From contig CAIJYD010000047.1 of NCBI GenBank assembly GCA_903824785.1, positions 1 to 64,000 of the forward strand: DNA of 64,000 nucleotides. The letters run 5' to 3'. Position numbers and translations under genes: made by a program. The notes beneath the pieces were generated by a model. The model made no database searches and had not been told where the DNA came from. It worked only from the letters and a program-made list of their open reading frames with translations. Below, piece by piece: positions 46,454-55,636 of this stretch. Position 1 is the stretch's first letter. Every line of letters begins with the position of its first letter. Source of the stretch: an uncultured Bacteroidota bacterium (lineage in GTDB: Bacteria > Bacteroidota > Bacteroidia > Bacteroidales > VadinHA17).

Positions 46454-46930
46454 TTATTTTTCCCTTTTTCCGGTAGTTATGGTTATGTTTTTCGATGCTG
46501 AATCAACAACCTTTTCCACGCTCCTTCCGATCACATAACCACCCAAACCAAGCTCAACAACATCCCAGAACTGAACAGCATCCTGCAGGCTTTTTATAAG
46601 CAAGCTCAGATCAGCGCTGTGTGCAAAAATGTTTATGATTGGGAATACCATCCATGTACAAACAATTATCCCTCCGAAGGTAAGCATCATAATGGGCCTC
46701 CAGTTCCGTTGAAGAACAGATCCGTTGGCTTCAGCAACTATCACGGCCTGCCGTAGAGTATTGATCTCACTCACCAGGTTAGCAAATATCTCCATCATTT
46801 TATTACGAGCTTCAAGCTTCTCCTCTTGGTTAGTAAAGTTCTTATCAAAAGCGTCGCCAATTTTTTCCACCAGGCCACCAGTTGAATCAACAACTGTGGC
46901 AACCTCTTTGCCCTTATTAAATATTCCCAT
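46454..46930 (-). CDS. Phage holin, 3-TM type
   Basis: 158 residues. An amphipathic N-terminus is followed by RNWRPIMMLTFGGIIVCTWM and VFPIINIF, the pattern of the 3-TM holin family described for gene-transfer-agent release, and a third hydrophobic segment (VVELGLGGYVIGRSVEKV). It would form membrane holes that let the endolysin out. Last gene of the prophage, 5 bp after the muramidase gene, 88 bp from the broken tRNA. Confidence 0.8.
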   Translation of the reverse strand: MGIFNKGKEVATVVDSTGGLVEKIGDAFDKNFTNQEEKLEARNKMMEIFANLVSEINTLRQAVIVAEANGSVLQRNWRPIMMLTFGGIIVCTWMVFPIINIFAHSADLSLLIKSLQDAVQFWDVVELGLGGYVIGRSVEKVVDSASKNITITTGKREK

Positions 46931-46935
46931 AACGT

Positions 46936-47424
46936 TTACGCTATAAATTCACAATGATCAATCCTATTAAGCCATCCAGCAATAAAAACCTGAAGGTTTG
47001 GTTTATTTCTCGCAAGTGAGAAGTAATATTTTTTTCTTTCCTGCTTGTATAAATCAGCCAGGTTTAAATCTGATTCATTTATCATCCTTGCTGTTTGAGG
47101 ACCAATAACACCATCAACATCAGCACCCACTATTCTCTGGATTATTTTTACCGCTGTTCCAGTACCGGCATTAACCCCCATGTCGAATAATTGAAGAGCC
47201 AATTCTTCATCATCAATTTGCTCCAGCTTCATTTTACTCCAGTAATCTTTAAAATAAATTTCTGCAGCTCTGTCGCGGGTAAGGTTTTTAATATCTATAT
47301 CCGGGTATTGTCTTTTACAAATCCCAAAGTTTGTTTCTCCACCCGGATCATAAATGTTATTTACATAGCCACCCTCATTTTTAAGAATGACATTAATACA
47401 CCTGGCAAAAAGGTCTGTTATCAT
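46936..47424 (-). CDS. Endolysin, glycoside hydrolase family 108 muramidase
   Basis: 162 residues. The catalytic Glu is in KNEGGYVNN at the N-terminus, followed by DPGGETNFGI, the hallmark of GH108. The C-terminal part (AVKIIQRIVGADVDGVIGPQTARMI) is the peptidoglycan-binding type 3 domain. It cuts the glycan strands of the host wall at lysis. It lacks a signal peptide, so it needs the holin. Start overlaps the upstream gene's stop (ATGA). Confidence 0.92.
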   Translation of the reverse strand: MITDLFARCINVILKNEGGYVNNIYDPGGETNFGICKRQYPDIDIKNLTRDRAAEIYFKDYWSKMKLEQIDDEELALQLFDMGVNAGTGTAVKIIQRIVGADVDGVIGPQTARMINESDLNLADLYKQERKKYYFSLARNKPNLQVFIAGWLNRIDHCEFIA

Positions 47425-47699
47425 TTACTTCTAATTAAATCATCCAGCTTGCTCTCAATCCTATCCAATCGGGCCATGGTCTGTGCGAACTCATCCCTAC
47501 TCACCTTTTCAGTTCTAAGCTTACCAATTTCTTCCCATAATTCAGTTATATCATTCATGTTCCTACACTGCTCACCACTTATTCGCTTTACTTCACCTTT
47601 CAGAAACGATACTCCTCCCCAAACCACGAACCCCGCACCAATAACGGAGGTTAAAACTGATACTAACCAAATCGGAACACTGATATCTTGTGGAACCAT
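47421..47699 (-). CDS. Small membrane protein with coiled coil in the lysis cassette
   Basis: 92 residues. One N-terminal helix (PIWLVSVLTSVIGAGFVVWGG) and a charged coiled-coil C-terminus (IGKLRTEKVSRDEF..MARLDRIESKLDDLI). It resembles XhlA/holin-associated phage proteins in layout. Translationally coupled to the endolysin by a 4-bp overlap, so it likely takes part in lysis timing; this is inference. Confidence 0.65.
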   Translation of the reverse strand: MVPQDISVPIWLVSVLTSVIGAGFVVWGGVSFLKGEVKRISGEQCRNMNDITELWEEIGKLRTEKVSRDEFAQTMARLDRIESKLDDLIRSK

Positions 47700-47751
47700 A
47701 GCTCAAATTTTTATCTGTTCATATATTTATCTTCGTCGTATACCGAACCCA

Positions 47752-48924
47752 CTAAACCCATGTTGCTTTTACGCCTGAAAATTCACCCAGTTTTTCATTA
47801 GCATTATTCCTGTACATTTCATAAAAAATATACCTCCCATTATTAGCACCAATAGCTAAATCAGTATAAGTCACAGTCTGCCCGCTTGGCAGGGTAGCCA
47901 CTAATGTATTTCCTGTTATCTCAATCGACATTTTGTAATTAACTGACGCAACTAACGGATTTGCATATTCTCCATATCCAAGAGCATGATAAACACCCCC
48001 TGCATCAAAATATGAAAAGTCCCATTGAATTGAAGTGCTGTAAAAATGAAGGAAATTACTTAGTGTAGCCAATGCGATATGCTGCGGTGAAATTCCAAAT
48101 ACAACAGACCCACCAATATCACTTCCTTTACTTGACCAACTAAAACCAACCTCTAATTTTTTTGTCGTACCTGGTAAGGTTGCACAAAGGTAACTACCTC
48201 TCGGCGCTACACCGTCAGGCATAGGAGAAACGAGTTTTTTATTTACAATTTGCGGATAACCATAAGCAGTTATTAATGAATCTGTGTATCCAAATCCTTT
48301 GGGGCCAACCCAAGGATCACCATCTTCACGATTAAAATTATCTTCAAGCATCGTAGGAGGTACCCATTCTTTAAAGGATGCGTTATCAATATTTACATAC
48401 CTCCCATTCCCAAGCGGTGAAAAGATAAGTAGACTAATTTCCGTACATCCTGCCGGAATATATATGTTTATATATTTCCTTTTCCACTGAGCCGTTGAGT
48501 AACGCAAGTCAATATAATTGTCTATGGTTGCCGCATGAGTAGCATCATAAAGCATATAGAATCCAGATGTTGCCCCTCCATCTCCTTTCATATCAAAAGC
48601 TAACAAATAATTTCCACTTGCCTTAACCGTTATATTCGGGGTATAAAGAAATGATCTATCAACAGTACCTGCAATAAGTTTAACTGATTTACTGCCTCCG
48701 TCATTAGAGTAATTTACATCATCCTGAATGATATCTCCGCCTAAATCAATAGTTTCTCCCCACCATGATAAAACATCTACACCACCTGCTCCGGCAGTTT
48801 CGAAACTTGGATTAGGAAATAGTTCTTCTCCTATTGTATATCCGGCCTCGCCTCGTGGGTTCCAGTATGGAATACCCAATTCTGCACCACCCCCGATAAT
48901 ACTATTATCTAAAAATCCAAACAT
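47752..48924 (-). CDS. Phage surface protein with carbohydrate-binding-like modules
   Basis: 390 residues. The first half resembles a family 4/9-type carbohydrate-binding module (GEELFPNPSFETAGAGGVD; DDVNYSNDGGSKSVKLIAG; YINIYIPAGCTEISLLIF). The second half is another jelly-roll/concanavalin-like region (DNFNREDGDPWVG; GSYLCATLPGTTKKLEVGFS). No catalytic motif is evident. Position after the tail genes and before lysis suggests a tail-tip or fibre adhesin that binds a host glycan. Confidence 0.55.
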   Translation of the reverse strand: MFGFLDNSIIGGGAELGIPYWNPRGEAGYTIGEELFPNPSFETAGAGGVDVLSWWGETIDLGGDIIQDDVNYSNDGGSKSVKLIAGTVDRSFLYTPNITVKASGNYLLAFDMKGDGGATSGFYMLYDATHAATIDNYIDLRYSTAQWKRKYINIYIPAGCTEISLLIFSPLGNGRYVNIDNASFKEWVPPTMLEDNFNREDGDPWVGPKGFGYTDSLITAYGYPQIVNKKLVSPMPDGVAPRGSYLCATLPGTTKKLEVGFSWSSKGSDIGGSVVFGISPQHIALATLSNFLHFYSTSIQWDFSYFDAGGVYHALGYGEYANPLVASVNYKMSIEITGNTLVATLPSGQTVTYTDLAIGANNGRYIFYEMYRNNANEKLGEFSGVKATWV

Positions 48925-48951
48925 AGCTTTAAGTATTAAAGCGTTTCAAAA

Positions 48952-49548
48952 CTAAGCCGTGATTTCAAAAGGTGCACAGGCAGTCCATACCTCCGATCCC
49001 TCAAGCCTTACCTCTACAGTATAATCCAGTGCAGGAGTTGCAAAATATAAGATCCCGTAAATGCTTACCAATAGACCCGCACCCTTCAGAAAATAAAGCT
49101 TCGCCTCACCTGATTGTACAACCGCTCCTGCTGCATTCTTTGTCCTCCAGTGTACCAGCTTGCTGCCTGCACTGCCTGCATTGGTAAAGGTGATTGTAGG
49201 TATCATAGCTGCTCCCTGCTGGCCCGGAGCAACTGCAAGCGCAAATGTCCCTGGTGTAGTTTCTTCCCAGTAATTAACACCTTCTGCATCTCCTGCAGTT
49301 ATTGTTACGCTGTCAAAGTAATCATCACCACCGGCAACCATCAGGTAACCTGCAGGCATAACACCATAATTGCGGGGAGTCATAACATCCACACCACGGA
49401 TTGTACAAACCGTAAAGGTTGCGCCATTAGGACCAACACGGATCATTGAGAACTTCTTATCAGCATAAGCTGCTATTCCAAGGTTAAAATCACCGGCTTC
49501 GCCTGCCATAACCCTGAGTAACTGTGAGTGATTAATTTCTTTTGACAT
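48952..49548 (-). CDS. Phage structural protein of unknown role
   Basis: 198 residues, beta-rich and low in charge, with many Gly, Ala and Thr (GEAGDFNLGIAAYADKKFSM; VVQSGEAKLYFLKGAGLLVS). No signal or membrane segment. I do not recognise the family. It begins with MSKEINHSQLLRVM and shares the MSK opening with its neighbours at 49575 and 49978. Probably a virion surface or baseplate accessory protein. Confidence 0.55.
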   Translation of the reverse strand: MSKEINHSQLLRVMAGEAGDFNLGIAAYADKKFSMIRVGPNGATFTVCTIRGVDVMTPRNYGVMPAGYLMVAGGDDYFDSVTITAGDAEGVNYWEETTPGTFALAVAPGQQGAAMIPTITFTNAGSAGSKLVHWRTKNAAGAVVQSGEAKLYFLKGAGLLVSIYGILYFATPALDYTVEVRLEGSEVWTACAPFEITA

Positions 49549-49574
49549 CTCAGTAAATATTTAATCGTTAATTA

Positions 49575-49742
49575 TTATTCTTTTTTCTCCGGAAGATCCG
49601 CAAGCTCAATCTCCTCCGCGCTGTTTATTGCATCAACCAGGGCAGCTCCCTGTTTACTTTGACTAACCGGTATTTGTATAGCCGTTACAAAACGCACTAT
49701 CATGTTCCAGTTCTCGGTTTTGATAACTATTTTTTTGCTCAT
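49575..49742 (-). CDS. Small phage protein, 55 residues
   Basis: Read from the bases: starts MSKKIVIKTENWNMIVRFVT and ends ELADLPEKKE. ATG at 49742, stop TAA at 49575-49577. It fills the gap between its neighbours on the same strand. It is acidic at the C-terminus and has no membrane segment. Function unknown. Confidence 0.6.
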   Translation of the reverse strand: MSKKIVIKTENWNMIVRFVTAIQIPVSQSKQGAALVDAINSAEEIELADLPEKKE

Positions 49743-49797
49743 ATAATTATTTTAAAAAGTTTTAAGCTTAAGGGCAGGAGCAAACCCGCCCGTTTTG

Positions 49798-49956
49798 TTA
49801 AGCCAGGTAACCAATAACGAAACCTATGGCAAAGAGCAATCCCATTGCAGCATACTGCCATCCCGAAGGAGTTTCCCATGCAATGTTTTTCGAACGCAGG
49901 AACATCACAACTTCGTTGTGCCATCCCTTGTTGTCAATCAAAACCAGTTTTTTCAT
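49798..49956 (-). CDS. Small membrane protein, 52 residues
   Basis: Read from the bases: starts MKKLVLIDNKGWHNEVVMF, ends FVIGYLA with a single C-terminal transmembrane helix (YAAMGLLFAIGFVIGYL). ATG 49956, stop TAA 49798. It has the proper spacing to the genes on both sides. Tail-anchored topology; function unknown. Confidence 0.6.
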   Translation of the reverse strand: MKKLVLIDNKGWHNEVVMFLRSKNIAWETPSGWQYAAMGLLFAIGFVIGYLA

Positions 49957-49977
49957 TTCAATCAATATTAATTATTA

Positions 49978-51021
49978 CTATGCTGGATGTTCATTTACGA
50001 ACACTACAACCCTATAACCATACCCGCTTGTTAATAAGCCGTTATCCAAATCAGCCGTGTTGGCCATATTCCTGAATACATGCACATCGCAAGTTCCGAA
50101 GCTCGAATCAGTATCATGGAATAATGACTGTATAGCTGTTATCCTGGCGCCGGTCCAGTCCTCTACCCATGCAGTTATCTCAGCATGAACAGCAACATAA
50201 CTACCAGAAGGCTTATGGCTCAATGCCTGGAATACCAAATGTCCCTGGTTTGTAAAGTTCGGAGTGGTTCCCTCAAACAGCCAGTCAGCATTGGCAGAAA
50301 GATAAATCGAGTTAGCCTGCTTAATTGAAATAGTCACATTGTAAGTTGCCAGTCCTGGCACACGGCATATAATATGATCACCAGTGTAATCATAAACCGT
50401 ATCACTGTCAATTATCTCAATCTTGCAGGTATATGTTTTGCCTGAGCTGGGACCCATAAAAGAGATCCTGTCACCGGCATTTGTCGAAAAATCCGCAATG
50501 TTTGTCAGTCCTGCTAAAGCCTTCACCTTTACATCGATCAGCGTACTTCCTTCCCACACAGAGAAAGCCACACCTGCAGCAGCATCTTCCCTGCCGCTGA
50601 TATCAATATACCTAAGCTCCCCAATGTCGGCTACAACATCAAAAACAAGTGTTTCTCCGGGATATCTCCAGTCTGTAATATCAACGCCATCCGAATCGAA
50701 ATGAGGAGCAACAGCGCCATGGTTATACCCGGCAAACTCAAATATTCCGTTTGGATCCTCAATCGAATTGGTAAGCACACCTCCCACAACAGTTCTTTTA
50801 ATAGGACCAAAACCACTGAATCGGTTTAATGCTGCAGAATTTGCCTGGTCATGAAAGCTTGTTTCGCCGGTACCCAACACATCCCTTATCTGGAAATTCG
50901 AAATAGCACATTCAACAGTACTGCCCACGATTGCCATGTCTGCCTGTGCCGGTACCGAAGCTTTTGCCTTAATGGCTGCAGCTGTATAACCTCTGTATGC
51001 GTTTATCACTGCTTTGCTCAT
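49978..51021 (-). CDS. Phage tail-region structural protein
   Basis: 347 residues. Starts MSKAVINAYRGYTAAAIKA, then a beta-rich body (AVAPHFDSDGVDITDWRYPGE; VFDVVADIGELRYIDISGR; ADRISFMG-like DRISFMGPSSGKTYTCK) and a C-terminal part with HVFRNMANTADLDNG. Family not recognised. It overlaps the large baseplate/fibre gene by 4 bp, so it is translated together with it and is likely part of the tail tip. Confidence 0.6.
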   Translation of the reverse strand: MSKAVINAYRGYTAAAIKAKASVPAQADMAIVGSTVECAISNFQIRDVLGTGETSFHDQANSAALNRFSGFGPIKRTVVGGVLTNSIEDPNGIFEFAGYNHGAVAPHFDSDGVDITDWRYPGETLVFDVVADIGELRYIDISGREDAAAGVAFSVWEGSTLIDVKVKALAGLTNIADFSTNAGDRISFMGPSSGKTYTCKIEIIDSDTVYDYTGDHIICRVPGLATYNVTISIKQANSIYLSANADWLFEGTTPNFTNQGHLVFQALSHKPSGSYVAVHAEITAWVEDWTGARITAIQSLFHDTDSSFGTCDVHVFRNMANTADLDNGLLTSGYGYRVVVFVNEHPA

Positions 51022-54000
51022 AACGATACTCCTCCCTTCTGATCATCTTTCGATTCCAATTTACCAGTACTGTAGAGCTTAAATAAAGTTGTAGATCCTC
51101 TCTTTATAAGAAGGTCGCTTCCCGACTCTTCAAATGTCCAGTTGGTTGTTTTTAATGATGCTCCCTTCATAAAACCCACTGCACTTACTCCATCAGGGTC
51201 CACAAATAATTGATCAATAAACGTGTTATCACCAATTCTCGGAGCTAATACAAAACGGGTTTGCCATGTCTGATATAAATTCCCCTGAAGCTTAATATAC
51301 CCGGCATTATAAGTCGTGTCATGTAAGAAGTTAATATCAATTTCACAACCCCATGCATCAACTCCTGAATTTATCAACCCTCCTTCAAGAACAAGTGCAT
51401 TACCTGTTGTTCCTGGCTTCATAACTTTTGCGGTGCCTGTAAATACAGGATTTATAAGAGGGGCAAATATTAAATTGATTGCAGTTCCATTAATTCGAGG
51501 ATAAGATTTAGTATCCCAGAATCCTTCTCTGAAATTATAAAACCCTGAACACTGATAAGGATAATTTCCGCCTGATGTTGGGTTATACATTCCAAATCCA
51601 TACCAACCTGTAATTACTGAATTATAGGTTGTATAAGATGCTCCATCTCCTGTTCCAACTTCAAACTTATCATTTATTCCGGTAAGTTTAAATGAAGGTG
51701 ATTGTGCAATTCCTGTGAATATTGGATTGTCTTTCGGTGCCTTTAATGTCAGAGCTGCCGTTACCGTATTATTCAAAGCAGTATCAGCTGTAGTGTAAGC
51801 AACTGCCAGTTCAGCAAGAGCAGCTATCCTCTCAGTATCCGTGCTCATTACTGCTTCAATGTTGTCAACCCTCGCATTCGAAGCTTTCGCATTTAAGGCA
51901 GCAATTAGATCTGGCTGATCAGCCAGTGTCCCTGTTATGTCTCCCCATGCGCTTGCAAAGCTCCCGTCAACTCTCAGCACTCCGTCTGTTATGGCAAGTC
52001 CGTCACCTATTTTAATTCCCCCCTTTACCGTTTCTGAAGCAGTTGGCAAGCCATCCCATATCGATGTATCCCATCCATCAAAACCAACTCCTCCCTTTAT
52101 ATCCCCTACACTGCCAAACGGCATCTTGCACATTAAATATTTATCCTCGCTTTCTGCATTAACAACCTCAAACCAATCAGCCAGATTGCTGTAAATATCA
52201 CCAATAATCGGAGGATGTACCGAACCGGCTCCCTCTGTTGGCTCTGTGCCGGAGCTATTCTGATTATCTACTACAGTTAACGCAACAACCTCATTGCTCC
52301 ATGGAAGCAACTCAAGTAGGTTCACCGAATAAACTTCATCATAAATCTCCCATGTGCATTCGGCAATTTCAAACTCCCTGTTACTGTTATACGCATGCTT
52401 AATTATGCTGTCAAAAGAAATACCTGTTCCGCGTATCTCACCTGCCAGCTTCTGTTTTGCACATCTATTATCACTGGCAAGGTCAAGAGCAAGCATGTTA
52501 TATAACGGAAGAGCGGGCCATGTTTTTGTAATGTTGCCGTTCGCCAGGTAAGTAATATTTTTAAAATAAATATCACTGTTCGCAACATCCGGCGCATCTG
52601 CCGAAAGAAGGTGAATATCAGGCAGACTCCCGGGCTCGGTGCTGTTTATGAATGTCGCCAGTATTTCAGATCCTGATGCATATAACTGTCCTTCATTTAC
52701 GAAGTAGCAATTTAGATCAGCCCAAACTATTCCGGCAATGGTCCATCCTGAATCATTTACCTCATGCATCGAATGGTATCTGCCCAGCCTTACAGTTAAG
52801 TCACCATCAAAAGGAAGCTCATGTGTAATAATAGTTAGTTCGTTAAATCGTGGTTCTCCTCCGATTGTCGAACTTGTTTTCTTTGTTATCTGCGATGGAG
52901 TTGCTGACCATCCGCTTTCTGTAAGGTATCTGGTATTAACTCCATCTGTCAGTATAGCTTCAAATGTAACTGCCATCAGAACCGGAATTGGCAGCCCTCC
53001 ATAAAGCCTGTATCCTAAAGCTCCACTCTTAACAGAAAACACAAAATCCTGTCCGGGCGAATTAACAACATGAATCGTTTTATATATAAACTGCTCCGTG
53101 CTGTTTCTTCCCGGAATAAAAGCATACGCACCTTTATCATTAAACCGGGGCTCATAAGTAAATGATGCTGAAACATCCCATCCGAATGCCACGTTGCTGA
53201 AAAGCGAGCTCCTTCTTCCATAGTCATGCACAAACTTCACCTGCCTTGCTCCCGGATCGATGCTTAAATTTAAGGCTCCCCGGGGCCAAACACTTACCCC
53301 CGCATCTCCTTTTTTCCCCATATTCAATACTGCAGGAGCTGCTTCTGTTGCAGAATAAACTCCGGCCGCTGTATAAATAAGCCGTGTGCTTTTCTTATCA
53401 GCCATCCGGGTTATTGCCCACTTCCCTTTGCGCTGGGTTATTTCTGCATTGTATTTATTTAAAACCTTCTCAATAACCTCATAGCAGTTAAGATCTGCAA
53501 ATATCTCAGCATTCTCAAAAGTCTGCTCAAGCGGCGAACGTGCAGTATTATGATTAACCTCATGCAGCCCTATGGCAATTGAATAACCAAGTCCTAAACC
53601 AATTTTATCAATGCAATAGCAGATAATTTCCATTTGTGACTTTCGGCCTGTCAATCCAAATGATTCATTCTTAAGCAACCCTAAACCATCCGTTGCGCTG
53701 AACGATACATTTGTCGGAGCTGGTGTATATGGTACCTGGTATTGCTGCGGAAGATTATAGCCTGTCCATAGTAAATTATTCGAACCATCACAAAACTCTA
53801 CCTTTACTTTTTTTAAACTATTCGAATAAAATTCAAGAAACTCAAAGTCTACCCTTTCCCTTATCGAAAATTCAAACGAAGTCCCTCTTATTATTGCAGC
53901 CTTATCTTTTCTCAGCCTGAACGGCCTTACAGGAACATCCCTGTCAATTTGTGCACCGGCATAACCGTCAAAGTAAATTTTAGCCTTATAAAGATTTCCC

Positions 54001-54044
54001 TTTAAGGTTGTACATAAAAGCTCATATTTAAGCCCGTAAGCCAT
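51018..54044 (-). CDS. Large phage baseplate hub fused to tail-fibre shaft
   Basis: 1,008 residues. The N-terminal ~650 residues look like a tail-tip/baseplate protein of Bacteroidota siphoviruses (KIYFDGYAGAQIDRDVPVRP; FEFLEFYSNSLKKVKVEF; CYEVIEKVLNKYNAEI). After about residue 670, fibre repeats begin: LPTASETVKGGIKIGDGLAI, then DGVLRVDGSFASAWGDITG and two copies of a PxFTGxA motif (PIFTGIAQ, PVFTGTAK). This is a fusion of hub and receptor-contacting fibre in one chain. No peptidase S74 chaperone domain is seen. Immediately follows the tape-measure gene. Confidence 0.7.
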   Translation of the reverse strand: MAYGLKYELLCTTLKGNLYKAKIYFDGYAGAQIDRDVPVRPFRLRKDKAAIIRGTSFEFSIRERVDFEFLEFYSNSLKKVKVEFCDGSNNLLWTGYNLPQQYQVPYTPAPTNVSFSATDGLGLLKNESFGLTGRKSQMEIICYCIDKIGLGLGYSIAIGLHEVNHNTARSPLEQTFENAEIFADLNCYEVIEKVLNKYNAEITQRKGKWAITRMADKKSTRLIYTAAGVYSATEAAPAVLNMGKKGDAGVSVWPRGALNLSIDPGARQVKFVHDYGRRSSLFSNVAFGWDVSASFTYEPRFNDKGAYAFIPGRNSTEQFIYKTIHVVNSPGQDFVFSVKSGALGYRLYGGLPIPVLMAVTFEAILTDGVNTRYLTESGWSATPSQITKKTSSTIGGEPRFNELTIITHELPFDGDLTVRLGRYHSMHEVNDSGWTIAGIVWADLNCYFVNEGQLYASGSEILATFINSTEPGSLPDIHLLSADAPDVANSDIYFKNITYLANGNITKTWPALPLYNMLALDLASDNRCAKQKLAGEIRGTGISFDSIIKHAYNSNREFEIAECTWEIYDEVYSVNLLELLPWSNEVVALTVVDNQNSSGTEPTEGAGSVHPPIIGDIYSNLADWFEVVNAESEDKYLMCKMPFGSVGDIKGGVGFDGWDTSIWDGLPTASETVKGGIKIGDGLAITDGVLRVDGSFASAWGDITGTLADQPDLIAALNAKASNARVDNIEAVMSTDTERIAALAELAVAYTTADTALNNTVTAALTLKAPKDNPIFTGIAQSPSFKLTGINDKFEVGTGDGASYTTYNSVITGWYGFGMYNPTSGGNYPYQCSGFYNFREGFWDTKSYPRINGTAINLIFAPLINPVFTGTAKVMKPGTTGNALVLEGGLINSGVDAWGCEIDINFLHDTTYNAGYIKLQGNLYQTWQTRFVLAPRIGDNTFIDQLFVDPDGVSAVGFMKGASLKTTNWTFEESGSDLLIKRGSTTLFKLYSTGKLESKDDQKGGVSL

Positions 54045-54059
54045 TTTCTTAAAATTCTT

Positions 54060-55607
54060 TTACGTAGATATTTGAATCCTGGTATTTTCATTATTGAGTA
54101 AAGCCAGCAGGTCAGATCCTGTAAGCTTCAGTAAAACCGTTCCCTCTAGTCTCAGCTTCGATGGAGTTGCCGAAATTGCCCCATAATTAAGCGATCCACC
54201 CGCCGAAGATCCGTGCGACACACTTCCTGCTGCTGCATCTCGTGCATTATTCACCTGCTGTATCGATCCTTTTATTGATGAGCCAAAGGCAACAAGCCCC
54301 ATTCCTATAGCTATCGCGCCGACACCTCCCAATGATTCAAAAGCCTTCTTTATAGCCTCAATTCCTATCCCTGTCTTTATTGCAATATTCCCCAATGCAA
54401 TAAGCATGTCGCCAAACGCATTCCCTACCATCTGCCGTAGATCTCTGAAGCCCGATAGTCCTGCACTGAAAGCACCAACCCATTCTGCAAACCCTGTCGT
54501 TAAATTCTCAATCGATGTCTCAGTTGCATCATACATCTCCTGCAGCTCAGAATTTACCGTTTTTAACATCACTACAGGACCTGCACGCAGCGCATCCGGA
54601 TCAACCTGTGGACCAACAGGTTTATAAACCTTAGGAGTGGCAATATAAATTCTGTCCAATTGGTTCATGTCTTTCATTGCCTGCAGCTCGGCGCGTATCT
54701 CTTTTGTAAGAGTGTTTTTCTGTCGCGCTAATGTGCGTTCAAATATTATCGACTCGGCAACTTTCTCATTGTATAGCTTGTAAGCCTCTCTGAGTTCAGC
54801 TTTCTTATCCTTATTTTGCGTATCGATACTTAATGCTACCTGTGCATTATATAACCTTTCGGCTAAAAAATCCAACTCCTGCCTGTTATTCTTTTTCTCA
54901 ATGGCAGCAGCTGAGTTTAATGAACTCAACCTTTCTTTAGCCGAAAGTTCAATATCCCTGCTCTTTAAACGAAATTCCTCAAGTGTAATAAGTTGTGCCG
55001 ATTTTACAACTTCAAACTCAGCTTCAGCCTTATTAAGATCATAATTACTGGCTGCTAATTCCTTTGCCCGGTCGGCTGCTTCTTTTGTAGCATCAGCAAG
55101 ATTATACATCGCCTGGCTCATTTTCTTATACCCACCTGCAAAATCACCCTTAAGCATATCCCACAGTCCACCGCCATACTTAGCAAATCGTTCCAGCAGT
55201 ACTGTCCCTGCAGCCTTTACCTGGGCAATGCCTGATGCAAGCTCTTTCGATCCTTTTGTGGTTTTTGTAAAGTAAGCAGCAAGCGATGAGAGTAAAACTA
55301 CCAGGGCCCCTATACCCGTTGATGCAAGTATCCATTTAAGGGCCTTTGTTGATACAGCCAGAGCCTCACTGCCATCTCTCGCACCGTAAAAAGATGCTTT
55401 AAGAAATCCCATTGATTTTGTAGCCAGCCCTACAGAGCTTACCACTCCACTCATATTAATACCAAATAATGAAGCAAAGCTTGAAATCTTATCTCCCGCA
55501 GCGTCTTTAAATTCTCCCATGGCTTTTTCGCCATCCTTCAAACCTTTTTTAAAGTCCGAAGTGTCTAAGCCAAATTTTACCTTAAGATTTGATATTACAT
55601 TTCCCAT
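54060..55607 (-). CDS. Tail tape-measure protein
   Basis: 515 residues. N-terminus VKFGLDTSDFKKGLKDGEKAMGEF is typical of phage tape-measure proteins of minor-tail type. Strong transmembrane segments at about 88-113 (WILASTGIGALVVLLSSLAAYF) and about 435-460 (GAIAIGMGLVAFGSSIK), with long helical coiled coil between (AAAIEKKNNRQELDFLAER). By the usual ~1.5 angstrom per residue rule the tail would be roughly 75-80 nm, a short siphovirus tail. Position after the G/GT chaperones fits. Confidence 0.88.
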   Translation of the reverse strand: MGNVISNLKVKFGLDTSDFKKGLKDGEKAMGEFKDAAGDKISSFASLFGINMSGVVSSVGLATKSMGFLKASFYGARDGSEALAVSTKALKWILASTGIGALVVLLSSLAAYFTKTTKGSKELASGIAQVKAAGTVLLERFAKYGGGLWDMLKGDFAGGYKKMSQAMYNLADATKEAADRAKELAASNYDLNKAEAEFEVVKSAQLITLEEFRLKSRDIELSAKERLSSLNSAAAIEKKNNRQELDFLAERLYNAQVALSIDTQNKDKKAELREAYKLYNEKVAESIIFERTLARQKNTLTKEIRAELQAMKDMNQLDRIYIATPKVYKPVGPQVDPDALRAGPVVMLKTVNSELQEMYDATETSIENLTTGFAEWVGAFSAGLSGFRDLRQMVGNAFGDMLIALGNIAIKTGIGIEAIKKAFESLGGVGAIAIGMGLVAFGSSIKGSIQQVNNARDAAAGSVSHGSSAGGSLNYGAISATPSKLRLEGTVLLKLTGSDLLALLNNENTRIQIST

Positions 55608-55636
55608 GTCAATATTTTTTTGAAGCGATGGATCTA

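Noticed and set aside
47191-47778. 195-codon plus-strand open frame across the lysis genes
   Set aside because: It is antisense to well-supported endolysin and membrane-protein genes and its translation has no recognisable domain.
49739-49924. 61-codon minus frame in the prophage
   Set aside because: It overlaps in another frame the better 52-residue gene at 49798-49956, which has proper spacing and a clear transmembrane helix.
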